From positions 124,001-188,000 of the forward strand of contig JAGVSM010002838.1 in NCBI GenBank assembly GCA_022494885.1: a DNA stretch of 64,000 nt, given 5' to 3'. Made by a program: the position numbers and the translations under genes. Of the stretch, positions 1-10,051 are shown one piece after another (position 1 is the first letter of the stretch; each line of letters opens with the position of its first letter). The notes under the pieces are model-generated. The model searched no databases, had not been told where the DNA came from, and saw only the letters and a program-made list of their open reading frames with translations. The stretch is from Micrasema longulum (Eukaryota; Arthropoda; Insecta; Trichoptera; Brachycentridae).

Positions 1-108
1 TTATTACATTACCTCGGACTGTCATCTGAAGCGTAAGAAGGTTCACCCTACCTTTACGTAACGTGTGATCGAGATAACGATGTGCCGTTAGGAATACAGC
101 GCTTAACC
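1..108 (+). repeat. SINE-A 3' fragment cut by the window edge
   Basis: The stretch carries the SINE-A body: an ACTG-CATCTGAAGCGTAAG block, then a TTCACC..TACCTT block, then a closing block before a run of about 10 bases. Fuller copies at 4488 and 26835 show the same order. The tRNA-like head lies outside the window. Confidence 0.5.
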
Positions 109-659
109 TGATTAATCTACAAACCGCATATTAACTTGTCTCATATGTTTGAAACATCTATTCTACATTGTGAACATTTCGCCTGTTTATTTGTGTATAA
201 AATAACAAAATTACTTTTTATCGGCTAACGTTTAGATGTTAAATGTGTCTGGTTTAATTAATTGATGTCGCATGAGTCCACAAAGAATACAAGAATATAA
301 ACACTTATTTTTTAAAGCCGTTTGCTGCTATAATCAATTTATAAGTTCTGGAAAAACGAAACATCATTTTGCACGTTAGTGTTGATTTTTTGTTTTAACA
401 TAACAGGGAATCTATGAAAACTAGTAAAAAGATAATAATAGATAATAAGGCTGATCTGAAGCTACTCCGTGGGGATCCGTAAAATGATTTTTTTTTTTAA
501 TTATTTAAAAATTATAATAATAAATTAAATTTTGTACTTTTAGTTTATATTATTTTTTTTTATTTTTTGCAAGTGATATGATACGGAGTGGCTTAATACA
601 GGTACGCTTTTTAAAAAAAAATTTTACATTCTATTTAGTTTTTATATAGAAAACTATAA
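109..659. other. AT-rich, nothing recognised
   Basis: Several poly-T and poly-A runs and no open frame of note. No repeat shared with the rest of the window was noticed. Confidence 0.4.
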
Positions 660-772
660 TTGGCCTAAAATTTTGGTTTATTTGTATATACTGTATTTTT
701 TGTTGTAATGGCTGTTGTTTTCTTTAAATAAATAAATAAAAAAATAAAATAAAATAAAAACAGAGTGTTTTT
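660..772 (+). repeat. LINE-like 3' tail with (AAAT)n/(AAAAT)n
   Basis: A short T-rich 3'-UTR-like sequence (GTATTTTTTGTTGTAATGG) ends in AAATAAATAAATAAAA and AAAATAAAATAAAAT runs. Such simple-repeat tails end several LINE remnants here (8040, 29390, 37320). No coding part remains, so clade cannot be assigned. Confidence 0.4.
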
Positions 773-1749
773 TGTTTAGGATAGTCTCAATAAAACATGG
801 GTCAGCCTGTTCTAAGATGGAGATTTTTTATCTTTTAAAGTAGATATAGTTCTATACTAATATAACAATAACAAAAAAAACTATTTAATTATAAATGCTT
901 AGCTAATCAAATGTAAGAAGTAAATAATTGTTTTTATCTTTATATATATAATTTCACTGTACGTGTGATGTCACCGTACTCCTCCTAAACGGCTTAAACG
1001 AGTTACGTACGGTTTTCAGAGAAATAAAGATCTTTGCGCTGTGTATATGTTATATGTAAAAAAAGAAGTTAGAAGCATAAATGTTATATTTATCGATCTA
1101 CCAGGGTTGCATTCGAAAAGAATGCATTTGCAAAAAAATGGAAATATGTTGTTTTTTTGTCTATAAAAAAAGTTTGTTTTTGAATATTTACAAACAACAT
1201 TTGTTTTTTGTGGATCTCAATTCTTTCAATAAATTCCTTATTATTTCTACCCATTTATTTATTTTTATTAGATTTTTGGTAACACTAAAATAATATTAAA
1301 TTCAATATATTTTTAAAAATCGTATTCTTACATAAGTACACCACTTTGTTGGTGAGACGACCGGAGTTTGATGTTTCCAAAAAGAATGCCATATTTGAAA
1401 AAATATTTAATTTATGTTTTGGAATTCAACCATAAACAAGTACCTACTGAAAGTAAATATTTTTTTTAATATCACCAATTTTTAGTTTTGGAATTTAATC
1501 ACAAACAAGTACCTAGATGAAAAGTATTTTTCCAATTTGATAGCAGACTAGCCAACGTTCGGGCAGGACAACGTCTGTCGGGTCCGCGAGTACAAATATA
1601 AAGTATATGTATGTGCCAAGAATACTTATTACTTTAACACAAATAAAAAAGTATAATATATAATTAAAAACAAATATAAAGTAATGTATTACATTCAAAT
1701 ATAAATTATATGTTTACCAACTATATAAAGTACAACTTTTATTATATGA
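773..1749. other. Unassigned AT-rich DNA
   Basis: Only short open frames with biased AT-rich codon content. A local direct repeat links two sites near 1420 and 1490: each has GGAATT, then C-ACAA(C)AAGTACCTA. No gene can be supported. Confidence 0.4.
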
Positions 1750-1872
1750 GCAATATTTCCTTCTCTGAAACGTTCTCCATCTCTGTTGTAATTTGGTGAT
1801 TTTAATGACTCCCTAGGGGGTAAAATCCAGTATTTTGTCAACAAGAATTTGGACAAACTAAATATATTGTCA
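1750..1872 (+). repeat. E element, truncated (copy 1a)
   Basis: Sense-orientation 3' part of the E family: a block like CCATCTCTGTTGTAAT, then CTCCCTAGGGGG, then TTTGGACAAACT near the 3' terminus. It abuts the next E copy head to head, giving an inverted junction around 1852-1893. Confidence 0.7.
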
Positions 1873-2331
1873 ATATTTTGAGTTTGTCCAAATTTTTGTA
1901 GACAAGGACTGGATTCAACTCCCTGGGGAGCTGTTTATATTAACATATTACAACAGACATGAAGAACATTTAAGAGAAGGTAATATAGAAGTCTAGGCAT
2001 CTACAGGGCTTATGACCTGCCAATGGCTGGTTTAAGTGGCCACTTTACACACTGTGTAACATTCACCATTCTGCCTATATTTGAACATCTATATTCCTTC
2101 AATTCTTTCATCTGTTGATGTTTGTGAAGTTGAAGAGCTGAAACCTTTATTTATGCCTGAAAATATTATTTTTTTGCCTAGTACGTAGGTGAAATAATTC
2201 AATTAGATGAATCTCACCCGCATAAATAAAGGTTTCAGCTCTTTAACTTCACAAACATCAACAGATGAAAGAATTGAAGGAATATAGATGTTCATTTGAA
2301 CATCTATATTTATAGGCAGAATGGTGAGTTG
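1873..2331 (-). repeat. E element, foldback copy 1b
   Basis: Starts with AGTTTGTCCAAAT and CTCCCTGGGGAG, runs through the antisense E body, then turns back on itself. The block at about 2095-2157 (CATCTGTTGATGTTTGTGAA and following bases) recurs as reverse complement at about 2222-2285. A further small inversion around 2278-2306 pairs ATAGATGTTCA with TGAACATCTAT. The outer parts are antisense and the part after about 2215 is sense. Confidence 0.75.
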
Positions 2332-2334
2332 GAA

Positions 2335-2550
2335 TATTCTGCAGAAGGTTTCAGGTTGGATTCTGCACATGGTTAAAATAAGATATTTATTTCAACAGGT
2401 GTTTTTACAATACAGTATTTCATACTTCCTGGCCTGGCACTGAAACCGTTAGACTGGTCAACTTACCTACTTGAAAAAAAATGACCAAGGCTCGTCGCGA
2501 TTGGTATAACAATGCAGTTCCTTATGCACCATTAGATGCTCAATATTAAT
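2335..2550 (+). repeat. SINE-A copy with degraded head
   Basis: A degraded B-box-like segment (TTTCAGGTTGGATTCTGC) is followed by the SINE-A body: TATTTCAT..TTCCTGGCCTGGCACTG, a TTAGACTGGTCAACTTACC block and a closing TATGCACCATTAGATGC block. It lies directly after E copy 1b. Confidence 0.65.
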
Positions 2551-2849
2551 AGTATTTAAAATAAATTGATTCAAAATTTTGACAAGAAATAAAAAACAAA
2601 ATCTGACGTTGGTTCTTTTAGAGTTTTAGACCCACGCCACAGATTCAAATCAGATCCTAAATTATTTTTTTAAAGTTTTTTTTGTTGACTTTTTGTACGC
2701 AATTCCGTATGGTGTTTGTATTTGAAAAAAATAAATAACTTTCAAAAAATATTTTACAAACGTATTTTCAAAAAGTTTATCGGCAATATTTTTGTTTAAA
2801 TGAGGACGAATGTATTTTTAATATCATATCCATCATATCATAATTAACT
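2551..2849. other. Unassigned AT-rich spacer
   Basis: No repeat partner or coding signal was noticed. Confidence 0.35.
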
Positions 2850-3214
2850 GGAGATGCAAGAATACCGATCTCAATTATACGTCTTCCTGCAAAAAGCACC
2901 ACTTGCTTACGTTAGAAGATCGCCGTCTACTATTAGATATGGGAGTGCTTCATGACATACTTAGTGGACGCCTTGATAGTAAAGCTCTTGTGTCGGAGTT
3001 ATCATTAAATGTCCCTGGCTACGGCACCCGTCACACGTCTAGCTCTCTATTTCATGTGCCAGCAGTTTGTGCAAACTATGCCCAGAACTCTCCACTTACA
3101 CGTTTTGCTCGTGAATATAATTTGAACTTTCCCCTTATTGATTCATTTGACTGTAAAAAAATAACAATTAAAATGCGCGTCTTAAAACATACTTTTTTGT
3201 CTTTTACTTAGTTT
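2850..3214 (+). pseudogene. LINE reverse transcriptase C-terminal remnant
   Basis: An open frame of about 120 codons ends in TAG near 3211. It has the pattern typical of the end of Jockey/CR1-type LINE polymerases: LTLEDRRLLLDMGVLHDILS, then a VPGYGTRH segment, then SPLTRFAREYN. These match the family pattern 'L..RR...D....LYK.L', 'VP...TR' and 'P..R....N'. There is no RT core, so this is a 5'-truncated insertion. An AT-rich 3' tail follows to about 3300. The frame reads back to about 2852 without a methionine, so no start is implied. Clade assignment is uncertain. Confidence 0.75.
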
Positions 3215-3439
3215 CAATAATGTAGTCTTATTTTATCTTATTTTATTTTGTTTTATTTTATATCTTATTCTTAATATTTTATTTATATTTATATTTTCGA
3301 CACTTGTACAATAATATTTACACACATGTACACCCTCATTCCAATATAACACCAACTCACCTACCCTCTCACACACTTACACTGATACAAACACACTGGT
3401 ATGTATTGTACGAGTATTTAATGTATTTCTGTGGATATG
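3215..3439. other. AT-rich 3' tail and spacer
   Basis: Repeated TTTTAT(T/C)TTA-like units near 3229-3290, probably the 3' tail of the preceding LINE, then a CA/AC-rich stretch (3320-3400). Confidence 0.4.
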
Positions 3440-4037
3440 GATAGAAAATGACTCGCCTACAATCTGTATTTAACGCCGCAGCGAGACTTATTTTCGGAAT
3501 CTCTAAGTTCAGTCATATCACTCCACTACTTCGGGAACTACACTGGCTACGTTTTCCACAGAGGGTCGAATACAAACTCTGTTGGCTTATGTATAAGTCA
3601 CTGCACAACTCTGCCCTGGAATAGCTAAGGGAACTATGCATTCCAGATGAACTAGCTGACAGGCGTCTCACGCTTAGATCAGCTACGTCTACGGCGAGAG
3701 GAAAAGTTATTATACATCTACGCAAACAGCGCACTAAATTTAGTGAGCGCGCATTTGCGGTCGCAGGCCCTATGGCATGGAATGCTCTCCCAGCAGAGGT
3801 GCGAGGCTGTGAAAGTGAAGTGATGTTTCGGAAAAAACTTAAAACCCACTTGTTCTCTAAATCATTTGAATAAATCCGTAGCACGTGACAACAAAATAAA
3901 TTGTTTTAATTAAATTACAAATTTAAAAGCTTCAATTAAATTAATTTAACAATAGAATCACCATGTAAAGCGCCCTTGAGGTATTTTATTACGAAAATGG
4001 CGCCATATAAGTTATCTATAATAATAATAATAATCTG
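3440..4037 (+). pseudogene. L2/CR1-type LINE 3' end with (ATA)n tail
   Basis: The plus-strand translation gives FNAAARLIFGISKFSHITPL, then LLRELHWL, then RAFAVAGPMAWNALPAEVR, ending KKLKTHLFSKSFE and stop near 3872. This is the classic C-terminus of L2/CR1 LINE polymerases. One in-frame TAG lies near 3623. The 3' UTR has the L2-type signature AGCGCCCTTGAGG ... GGCGCCATATAAGTTAT and ends in ATAATAATAATAAT. A sister copy on the other strand lies at 19902-20200. The element is 5'-truncated and dead. Confidence 0.85.
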
Positions 4038-4487
4038 TCATTGGTTTTATTTTCTATACATTTTATTTGTTATATTTTTTTTAGATGTATTACTGTTGAT
4101 ATCCCCAATAAATAAAAAAATAAATAAATACAGAAGAGAGAAAGACACGATGGAAAACAAATTATGTGTTTATGAACAATCCGATTGGAGGGAGATATAC
4201 TTACTCATAGATTTGAATATTTGATACTCAACCCTTGTTTCTCAAATGATCAAAGTTAACCGTTTGACAGCCCCGGGCACAATAAGCTCGATTTTGATGT
4301 TAAACTTCAGCCCAACAATAGGCACAAACGAGAAGAGCCCGCATACGTAGGGCTACCATGCACGAATCGAACCGAACGATAGTTTTCACGATCGTTTATG
4401 CTAAAGATGGTATTTAATACTTAAACTCGTAGTTTTTTTAAAAAAAAATACAATAAACTATAAAGCTAAAAATAATAAAATAAATGT
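4038..4487. other. Second A-rich tail, then unassigned
   Basis: CCCCAATAAATAAAAAAATA at about 4105-4135 resembles another LINE 3' tail inserted or fused behind the (ATA)n tail. The rest shows no recognised feature. Confidence 0.35.
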
Positions 4488-4735
4488 AATGGTCAGCACG
4501 TTTACCTACCATGCAAGAGGCCGCAGGTTCGATTCTCGACATGGATGATACGTAATATATATTCAAAAGTGTGTTTTTACACTAGAATATTTCAAAGTCT
4601 CTAGACTGGTGCCTGAAACGTAAGACTGATCACCTTACCTTCACGCTAAAAAAAACATCAAAATACGTTGCAATTAATGTACCATTGCAGTCCCCTATGC
4701 ACTATTAGGTGCCGGAAAAGAATGATGAAGATAAT
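4488..4735 (+). repeat. SINE-A (tRNA-derived)
   Basis: The tRNA-like head has AATGGTCAGCACGTTTACC and CATGCAAGAGGCCGCAGG followed by a B box GGTTCGATTCTCG. The body continues TTTCAAAGTCTCTAGACTGG, TGCCTGAAACGTAAGACTG, TCACCTTACC and CCTATGCACTATTAGGTGCC. Head plus conserved body defines this family in the window. Its own transcription would use the internal RNA polymerase III promoter; movement would depend on a partner LINE. Confidence 0.8.
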
Positions 4736-5319
4736 GTTGATTTTTAAAACTTTTTTTTTTTTTAATTACTTTGCGTGTGACGTCTGACGTTATTTTCCCC
4801 GTCTTCTCGATGGGTCCCGATTTAAATGAGAAGATAAAATTTATCTACAATTTTATGTACAAAGTAAAATCAAGTTTTCCGTATGAAAAGCAGAATACAA
4901 GTTCAATTCTAGGTAACCGATGAATATACTTTAAATGTTTATGCAAATATACTTATTTTCGTACACAAATATCGGTTTTTCTTTACAGTCGAAGATAATT
5001 TTGTTAACTTTCCATTGTAATCGGGGACCCTGGTTTGTCAATTGACCTACCGTAAACCGGAAATCTATCACAATTCTCTTATCATTGGTTGATTCGGAAA
5101 AACTAGTGACGTCATGCAAAACAGTTTGTTTTCATCAAAACCGTTTTTTTTCACACGTTTTTAAAGAAACTACGCCGTACAGTTTAATGCTTTAATTTTT
5201 ACCGCGTATAAGAATTCATTTCTTACTTCCATTGTCAAGAGTTTATATAGCGCCGATCCCCATTTTTCCAGAATAATCTTTTTTAGAACACGGGCAGTGT
5301 GTTTTAAAACTCACAAAAA
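4736..5319. other. Unassigned; one TGACGTCA site
   Basis: AT-rich with a perfect TGACGTCA at 5107-5114. The 62-codon minus-strand open frame here is not recognisable and has no supporting signals. Confidence 0.35.
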
Positions 5320-5755
5320 ATATCATCATCATCATTCCGTTTCCGCACCGAATGGTGAATAGGTTAGTGCATTGGTAAACCGATCGCAGCGTATCTTGAT
5401 ATTTTTTGAAACATGAAGGTAATATGGTCAGTCTTAGGCTTCATGTGTTAGTCCAGGGACTATGAAATATTCTTGTTAAGGAATACATTTTTTTTTTTTT
5501 AAAGAAATATTTGCGTTCTTATGATTTACCCAAATATTTAATTTTGAAGGCCATTTTCAACGAGTTGTAAATAACTCACTATTAGAAAATGGAATCAAGT
5601 TGGGGTAGAGTGGGATTCGAACCACAGATCTTTGGTCCGTGAATCCGAGACACTAGCCACAGGACCACAACCTGCATGCTTTGTGTCAATTATGTCGAGA
5701 ATCGAACCTGAGACCTCTTGCATGGTACGCAGATGAGCTGGTCACTACTTCACAA
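5320..5755 (-). repeat. SINE-A interrupted by a SINE-B
   Basis: On the minus strand the SINE-A head (CGGCCTTGTGAAGTAGTGAC, CATGCAAGAGGTCTCAGG, TTCGATTCTCGACA) lies at 5755-5690. The matching body (AGTCCCTGGACTAACACATG, AGACTGACCATATTACCTTC) lies at 5480-5320. The two halves are split by a complete SINE-B on the same strand. Confidence 0.75.
5488..5683 (-). repeat. SINE-B (tRNA-derived), nested
   Basis: Minus-strand head GTGGTCCTGTGGCTAGTGTC ... GTGGTTCGAATCCCACTC contains A-box-like and B-box sequences. The body is TCCATTTTCTAATAGTGAG, TTACAACTCGTTGAAAATGG and the end GAACGCAAATATTTCTTT. The same order is seen at 8598, 26205 and (plus strand) 30035. Confidence 0.8.
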
Positions 5756-6254
5756 GGCCGAACAAATAACATAGATGGATAATACTTTTGATGTCCAGAA
5801 CCTTGGACGACTGGTGTCGAGTCAGTGCCTGCTTTCAGGTAAAAATCCCAAATAAGGAAATCGAGTGGAGATAAGTTCACCTCGCTGTTTAGTAGTTGAT
5901 CTATTCGTCTACTATTCTTAAAGATATTGGGTAAGTCGGTTGCTTTTGGGTGCACTGCCGGTGACCGGCCTTGAGTGTCACCTAGGGCGTTTTGGTGTTT
6001 CCGATCACTGAAATTGTAAAGGGGTTTAAACTGGGTGAAGGATTTTTTTTTACTTCTCTTTATAGACGATGAGGGGGGGTTTTCAGAGCGAAATTAAAAG
6101 GACATTGAAAGATGTAAATATAAATATTTGTTCGCACTTTTCCTTACTGAATTTGGTTTAATAGAGGAAGAAATATAATCAATTCGTAATGAAAAAAAAA
6201 TTGTTGGCTTGTATGAGTGAATCCAAAGAAAGACATTTAGTCTTTAAAACGGAT
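5756..6254. other. Possible 5' extension of SINE-A, then unassigned
   Basis: On the minus strand, 5895-5756 holds CTCCACTCGATTTCC and TTTTTACCTGAAAGC. Similar words lie upstream of SINE-A heads at 26850, 48045, 58835 and 62555, so the mobile unit may begin upstream of the tRNA-like head. Nothing is recognised from 5956 to 6254. Confidence 0.35.
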
Positions 6255-6473
6255 TAGGGTATGCGGTGGTTGCTTTCAATATTCTTGAAGTCCTGGGATC
6301 GATTCCTAGCAGGGTGGTTGTGAAATTGTATTTTTTTTTTTTTTTTTCATGCAATATTTCATTGTTCCTGGACTTGCCTTACTATCAATAAACAAATAAA
6401 TGTACGGTGCTGGATTTGGTTTACTGATGCAGTGCCCTATGTTTCACGGGCGTGGAAAAGGAAGTGATGATGA
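6255..6473 (+). repeat. SINE-A copy
   Basis: B box GGGATCGATTCCTAGCAGGG follows a degraded head. A T-rich run leads to CAATATTTCATTGTTCCTGG, a deleted middle, and the end GATGCAGTGCCCTATG ... GGCGTGGAAAAGGAAGTGATG. Confidence 0.65.
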
Positions 6474-6999
6474 TACTTTTGATGTTCACTAAATACCAAA
6501 ATACACATTGATTTTGCTAAATCCGATACTTTGACAACATACGCCGACAGGAGTGAGCAACACGGAGAGAGTGCGGGTATTATCCTTGGCTCTATCCGTC
6601 TGAGTTTCTCCAGGGTATGCTTGGCTATAACAGTTGAGAGACTAGAAGGAATGTGTACTTATCTACACATTTTTATCGATTTTTGCGTGGTATGATTGAT
6701 AATTCTGAGATCATGATGAGCATTGGTTTGTATGTTCCTGATAATTTTTTATATTTTTTATATGGGAGTTGCTTTATTATTTACCTTGCTTATAATATAC
6801 AAGATTTAAATTTCAAAAAATATTTTTTTTTGCAATTAAATATCTTTAAATTTATCCAAACTATTGGAATCAGGAGGGATATATTAATGTGGGCTGATCG
6901 GGAACTTCTCAGCATTTGATCACGTGGAGAGGAAACCACTTAAAACTCTTTAGGAGAAGCCGGTCTGTTGGCAGTAGTCAACAGGCATTCCGTTCCACT
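6474..6999. other. Unassigned
   Basis: The 88-codon open frame at 6653-6919 is AT-driven and shows no family resemblance. CTCGGC-type moderate-GC sequence at 6540-6650 has no repeat partner in the window. Confidence 0.35.
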
Positions 7000-7260
7000 A
7001 GAGGGGTGTTCGGAATTTTGTTGCCTGCACTATATTGATCATGTATTATACTACCTCTCGTGTGAGTTCTTTTGTAACTGATAATTACCTAAGACAGCGT
7101 CAGCACAGATTGTTTCATATTCCGATTTACAGGACCAACCTGCCTCTGGTTATGCCTGTTGGAAGGGCTACCGCTATGTTGAACAACATCGCTCTGGATA
7201 TTGATCTGTTCCATGTATCCAAAGGGGTTTTCCGAAGCAGGATTCTCCTACTACTTTGAC
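7000..7260 (+). pseudogene. LINE polymerase C-terminal remnant
   Basis: The frame reads RQHRLFHIPIYRTNLPLVMP, then GRATAMLNNIALDIDLFHVS, then a short end and TGA near 7258. The pattern 'h.lF.iP.yrTn....P..R....N.....iD.F' is the usual end of Jockey/R1-like LINE ORF2 proteins. No RT core is present. Sequence from 6930 to 7035 may also belong to it but holds stops. Confidence 0.65.
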
Positions 7261-8039
7261 ATGAGTTTTTTTCATGTTTTTTTTCTTTTTTTAAATATGT
7301 TCGCATAGAATTTAGAATAGTCTAGAAGAAGCGTAGAATCATATTTGAATACATCGGACTTTGTCCAATAATATCCCCACTTAGACACACTTTCACCGCG
7401 CGCATACGCTAAGTCGCCAGGTAATGTTGCTTGATGGGAAAAAAAATGTAAGGTAAAAAAAAAGCAATCTGTTAATTTCTCAAAAATGTTATTGTGCACG
7501 CGGAAACATTGATTGACACAACAGATTAGATAAATAAAAGGTCATTTAATAAGAGTAATTGAATTCATGAACTTTGAACTTAAAATATAAAACAAATTTT
7601 ATTTGACACAAAACGGATATTTTTATATCATGCCAAATAATATTTGATATTTTAAAGATAATGTCGTTCAAATGTCCCCCACGACGTTGTTTAATCCGAG
7701 GTCTAATTTTCATTAGTTCTTTTATTAAATGAGCAAAGTAGGGTAAAAATAATCTACCCTGGCAACACTTACGAAATTTCCATTTTGTTTTTTCGACAAT
7801 CTGACAGATGGAAAAATAATTCAATTTTTAAGTAATTCATTTGATACTTAAACATTCGTTTGTTAATTACACATGAAATTTTTTAAGATCCTAGCAGTAT
7901 TTCTACACTTTAAAAGGACACAACACGGCATAGTTGAATTCAAATCAGGAGTTGCGTACTGAGCGACGTCTACAAAGAAACTAATGGGGCAAAACGTAAA
8001 CCTACTGATTTATGATTAGTTGAGTCGCCTTCTGTTTGA
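7261..8039. other. Unassigned AT-rich DNA
   Basis: Two minus-strand open frames of 75 and 92 codons (7272-7499, 7546-7824) are low-complexity and unrecognised. No repeat partners seen. Confidence 0.35.
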
Positions 8040-8128
8040 TGTGCGTATGCGGTTTCTGGACTATTCATGTTTATGTTATATTTAAATAAATAAATAAATT
8101 GAATTGAATTGAAATTGAAATTGAACAC
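8040..8128 (+). repeat. LINE-like 3' tail, (AAAT)n then (GAATT)n
   Basis: TTTATGTTATATTTAAATAA leads into AAATAAATAAATAAATTG and then (GAATTGAATTGAAAT)-type repeats. This resembles a LINE 3' tail with microsatellite growth. Confidence 0.45.
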
Positions 8129-8597
8129 TCAAAAGGCAATCGTTAAAGCTTCGTAAGTGTCGTTTTGCAAATGCTCTTACGTGTAACAAATTTTTAAGTT
8201 AATTTTATGAGATACGAACAAACTTCTTGACATTCGCGAAAAAAGTAGGAAACTACGACATTTTACGCAATTAACGTTTTTATTTGCGCTCGTTTCGGCT
8301 ACATTCATTTTTTTTACGAACGAAAAGTTCTATGCCAGCTTGTGCCAGGGCAGTTGAACCCGCATATACGAGTATATAGATTTGAAGCGACTTAGGCAAT
8401 TTAATCACGTAATCTTTGGATCTATAACAACTTACTTGCTGCCAAAGTTGAGTCGAGATAATATTAAGCCCACGTTTACAAGTCGGAATATTAAGATTAT
8501 GGTTTATCGCGAATATTCATCACTATTTTAATATTTCGCGGACAGAGCTGGTGACGAAAAGCGGATAGTGGAAAACACCCTCTTTTGTCCAATTTTT
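8129..8597. other. Unassigned
   Basis: No open frame or repeat partner noticed. Confidence 0.35.
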
Positions 8598-8790
8598 ATT
8601 TATTAAAAAAAAAACATTTGCTTTCTTACGATTTACCCAAATAATCAATTTGTTGGGCCATTTTCAATGACTTGTAAATAACTCACAAAAAGAAAAATGA
8701 AATCAAGTTAGAGTAGAGTGGGATTCAAACCACCGACTTTTGATCTGTGAGTCCGAAACACTAGCCACAGGACCACAATCCAATTCTAGC
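8598..8790 (-). repeat. SINE-B copy
   Basis: Minus-strand order GTGGTCCTGTGGCTAGTGTT, a head with GGTTTGAATCCCACTC, then CATTTTTCTTTTTGTGAG, TTACAAGTCATTGAAAATGG and GTAAGAAAGCAAATG. Slightly diverged from the copy at 5488. Confidence 0.8.
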
Positions 8791-8859
8791 TTACATGGAA
8801 TCTTGTCAATCAATTTATTTTTTAAACTTTTTCAGTACTTACGTACAAATATTAAAAGG

Positions 8860-9490
8860 AGGGTGGGTGCCGAGAACCGGGTGAATGGTGCACTTAAATC
8901 AACCTTAGCAAATAAATGTTTTTCGCAAGAGGTAAAATTAGCAGTTTCCAATAGAGTCCCGGTGCCCAGCCTCATGTGTGGAAGCGAGGTATGGAATTGA
9001 AAAAAACATGGATGAAATGTCTAAATGCGATTTTTCAGGCAAATGTCTGATAAAACTATGTACAATAGGTGCACAAATGTCGAGATCCGTACATTATGTA
9101 AGGCTGAGATAAGCATTATCAACAAAATCAAGATAAGAGCTCTGCGTTGGTTTGGACATGTAAAGCTATTGTTCTACATATTCAAACCGAGTTTTAGTTT
9201 TACCAGACCAACGTTAAAGAGATCGCATGTGCGTTTGGACAGCATAACAACGGCTATAAGATTTTTAATGTTGATGGGTTCAGAAAAAGAGGAAAACCGA
9301 GAAAGACGTGGCATGACCAAATCCAACGAATACTTGAAGATGGACATGTCAAAAGTCGGAACAATCGGCGCGCGTGCATGAGAAGATGTATGAATGTCAA
9401 AGAAGCGAGATCTGTATTCAAAGGCAGAGTAATGTGGCGTTCTACTCTCCTTGCCTGCCCTTACACAACCCTTATTAGAAAGGGAAGGCA
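8860..9490 (+). pseudogene. RTE-like LINE fragment with stops and frameshifts
   Basis: Pieces read RVGAENRVNGALKSTLANKC, then PVPSLMCGSEVWN and stop, then RFFRQMSDKTMYNRCTNVEI, KIRALRWFGHVK, and in another frame GFRKRGKPRKTWHDQI and VKSRNNRRACMRRCMNVKEA. The order 'GSE.W / RMC..MYDR..N.EIR / LRWFGH / GRPR.TW.D' matches the open minus-strand copy at 34600-35385, so this is the same LINE family in a more decayed state. At least two stops and one frame change occur. Function lost. Confidence 0.8.
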
Positions 9491-9925
9491 ACTTTGCATA
9501 ATTGTATAATTTTATGTTTATTATTATGATACTGAATGAATAATAATTAATGAATATTTTTTTAATTCCTTGAAATTCTTTCCATTCTTCATACAGTTAG
9601 TCATTATTTCATACATTTTTTAATCTTTATACATAACGCAAAAGGGTATTATCACGTTTTTATTTTATTTTCCAAAAAAATTACGATGTAAATTGTAGAT
9701 TTTTAAATTGTTTTATGTCCACGCGTTAATTTTTCAAAGCGGTTTAAAAACGTATACTTTGAATTGGCGCTAAAACGACCATTCGGATGCCGAATGGCTT
9801 GTGACGTCATGCGTTACGATTCCGACTGACCGCTCAAACAAGTTCATACGAATTTGTATAGCCTGCGTGTTGTTTTTGCTGTAATTAGTTGTTTTACACT
9901 ATTTTAACTGATTAACGAGCATAAA
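9491..9925. other. Unassigned; TGACGTCA site
   Basis: AT-rich, then moderate GC at 9760-9870 with a perfect TGACGTCA at 9802-9809, about 120 bp before the THAP-like start codon. It could be the relic 5' region of that fragment; this is inference. Confidence 0.35.
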
Positions 9926-10051
9926 ATGTATTTAGATAAAATATACAAGTACTGTTTAGTTCCGATGTGCACAAACACTACGATGAAGACGAAGCCAAAA
10001 ATGCGTAAAAAATGGTTGAACGCATTTCAACGTTATGAAACGAGATGTTAA
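9926..10051 (+). pseudogene. THAP-like N-terminal fragment (41 codons)
   Basis: ATG at 9926 opens MYLDKIYKYCLVPMCTNT, followed by MKTKPKMRKKWLNAFQR, and TAA at 10049. The start resembles the first strand of a THAP zinc finger (YC.VP.C.N), and KMRKKWLNAFQR resembles the later R..W....R segment. The residues normally between these appear to be missing, and the rest of a THAP domain (second Cys-His pair) is absent. THAP domains are DNA-binding modules of host factors and P-type transposases. Here it is at best a broken piece or a first exon without its continuation. Confidence 0.4.

Noticed and set aside
9174..9491. Minus-strand 105-codon open frame
   Set aside because: It is the shadow of the RTE-like LINE fragment on the plus strand.
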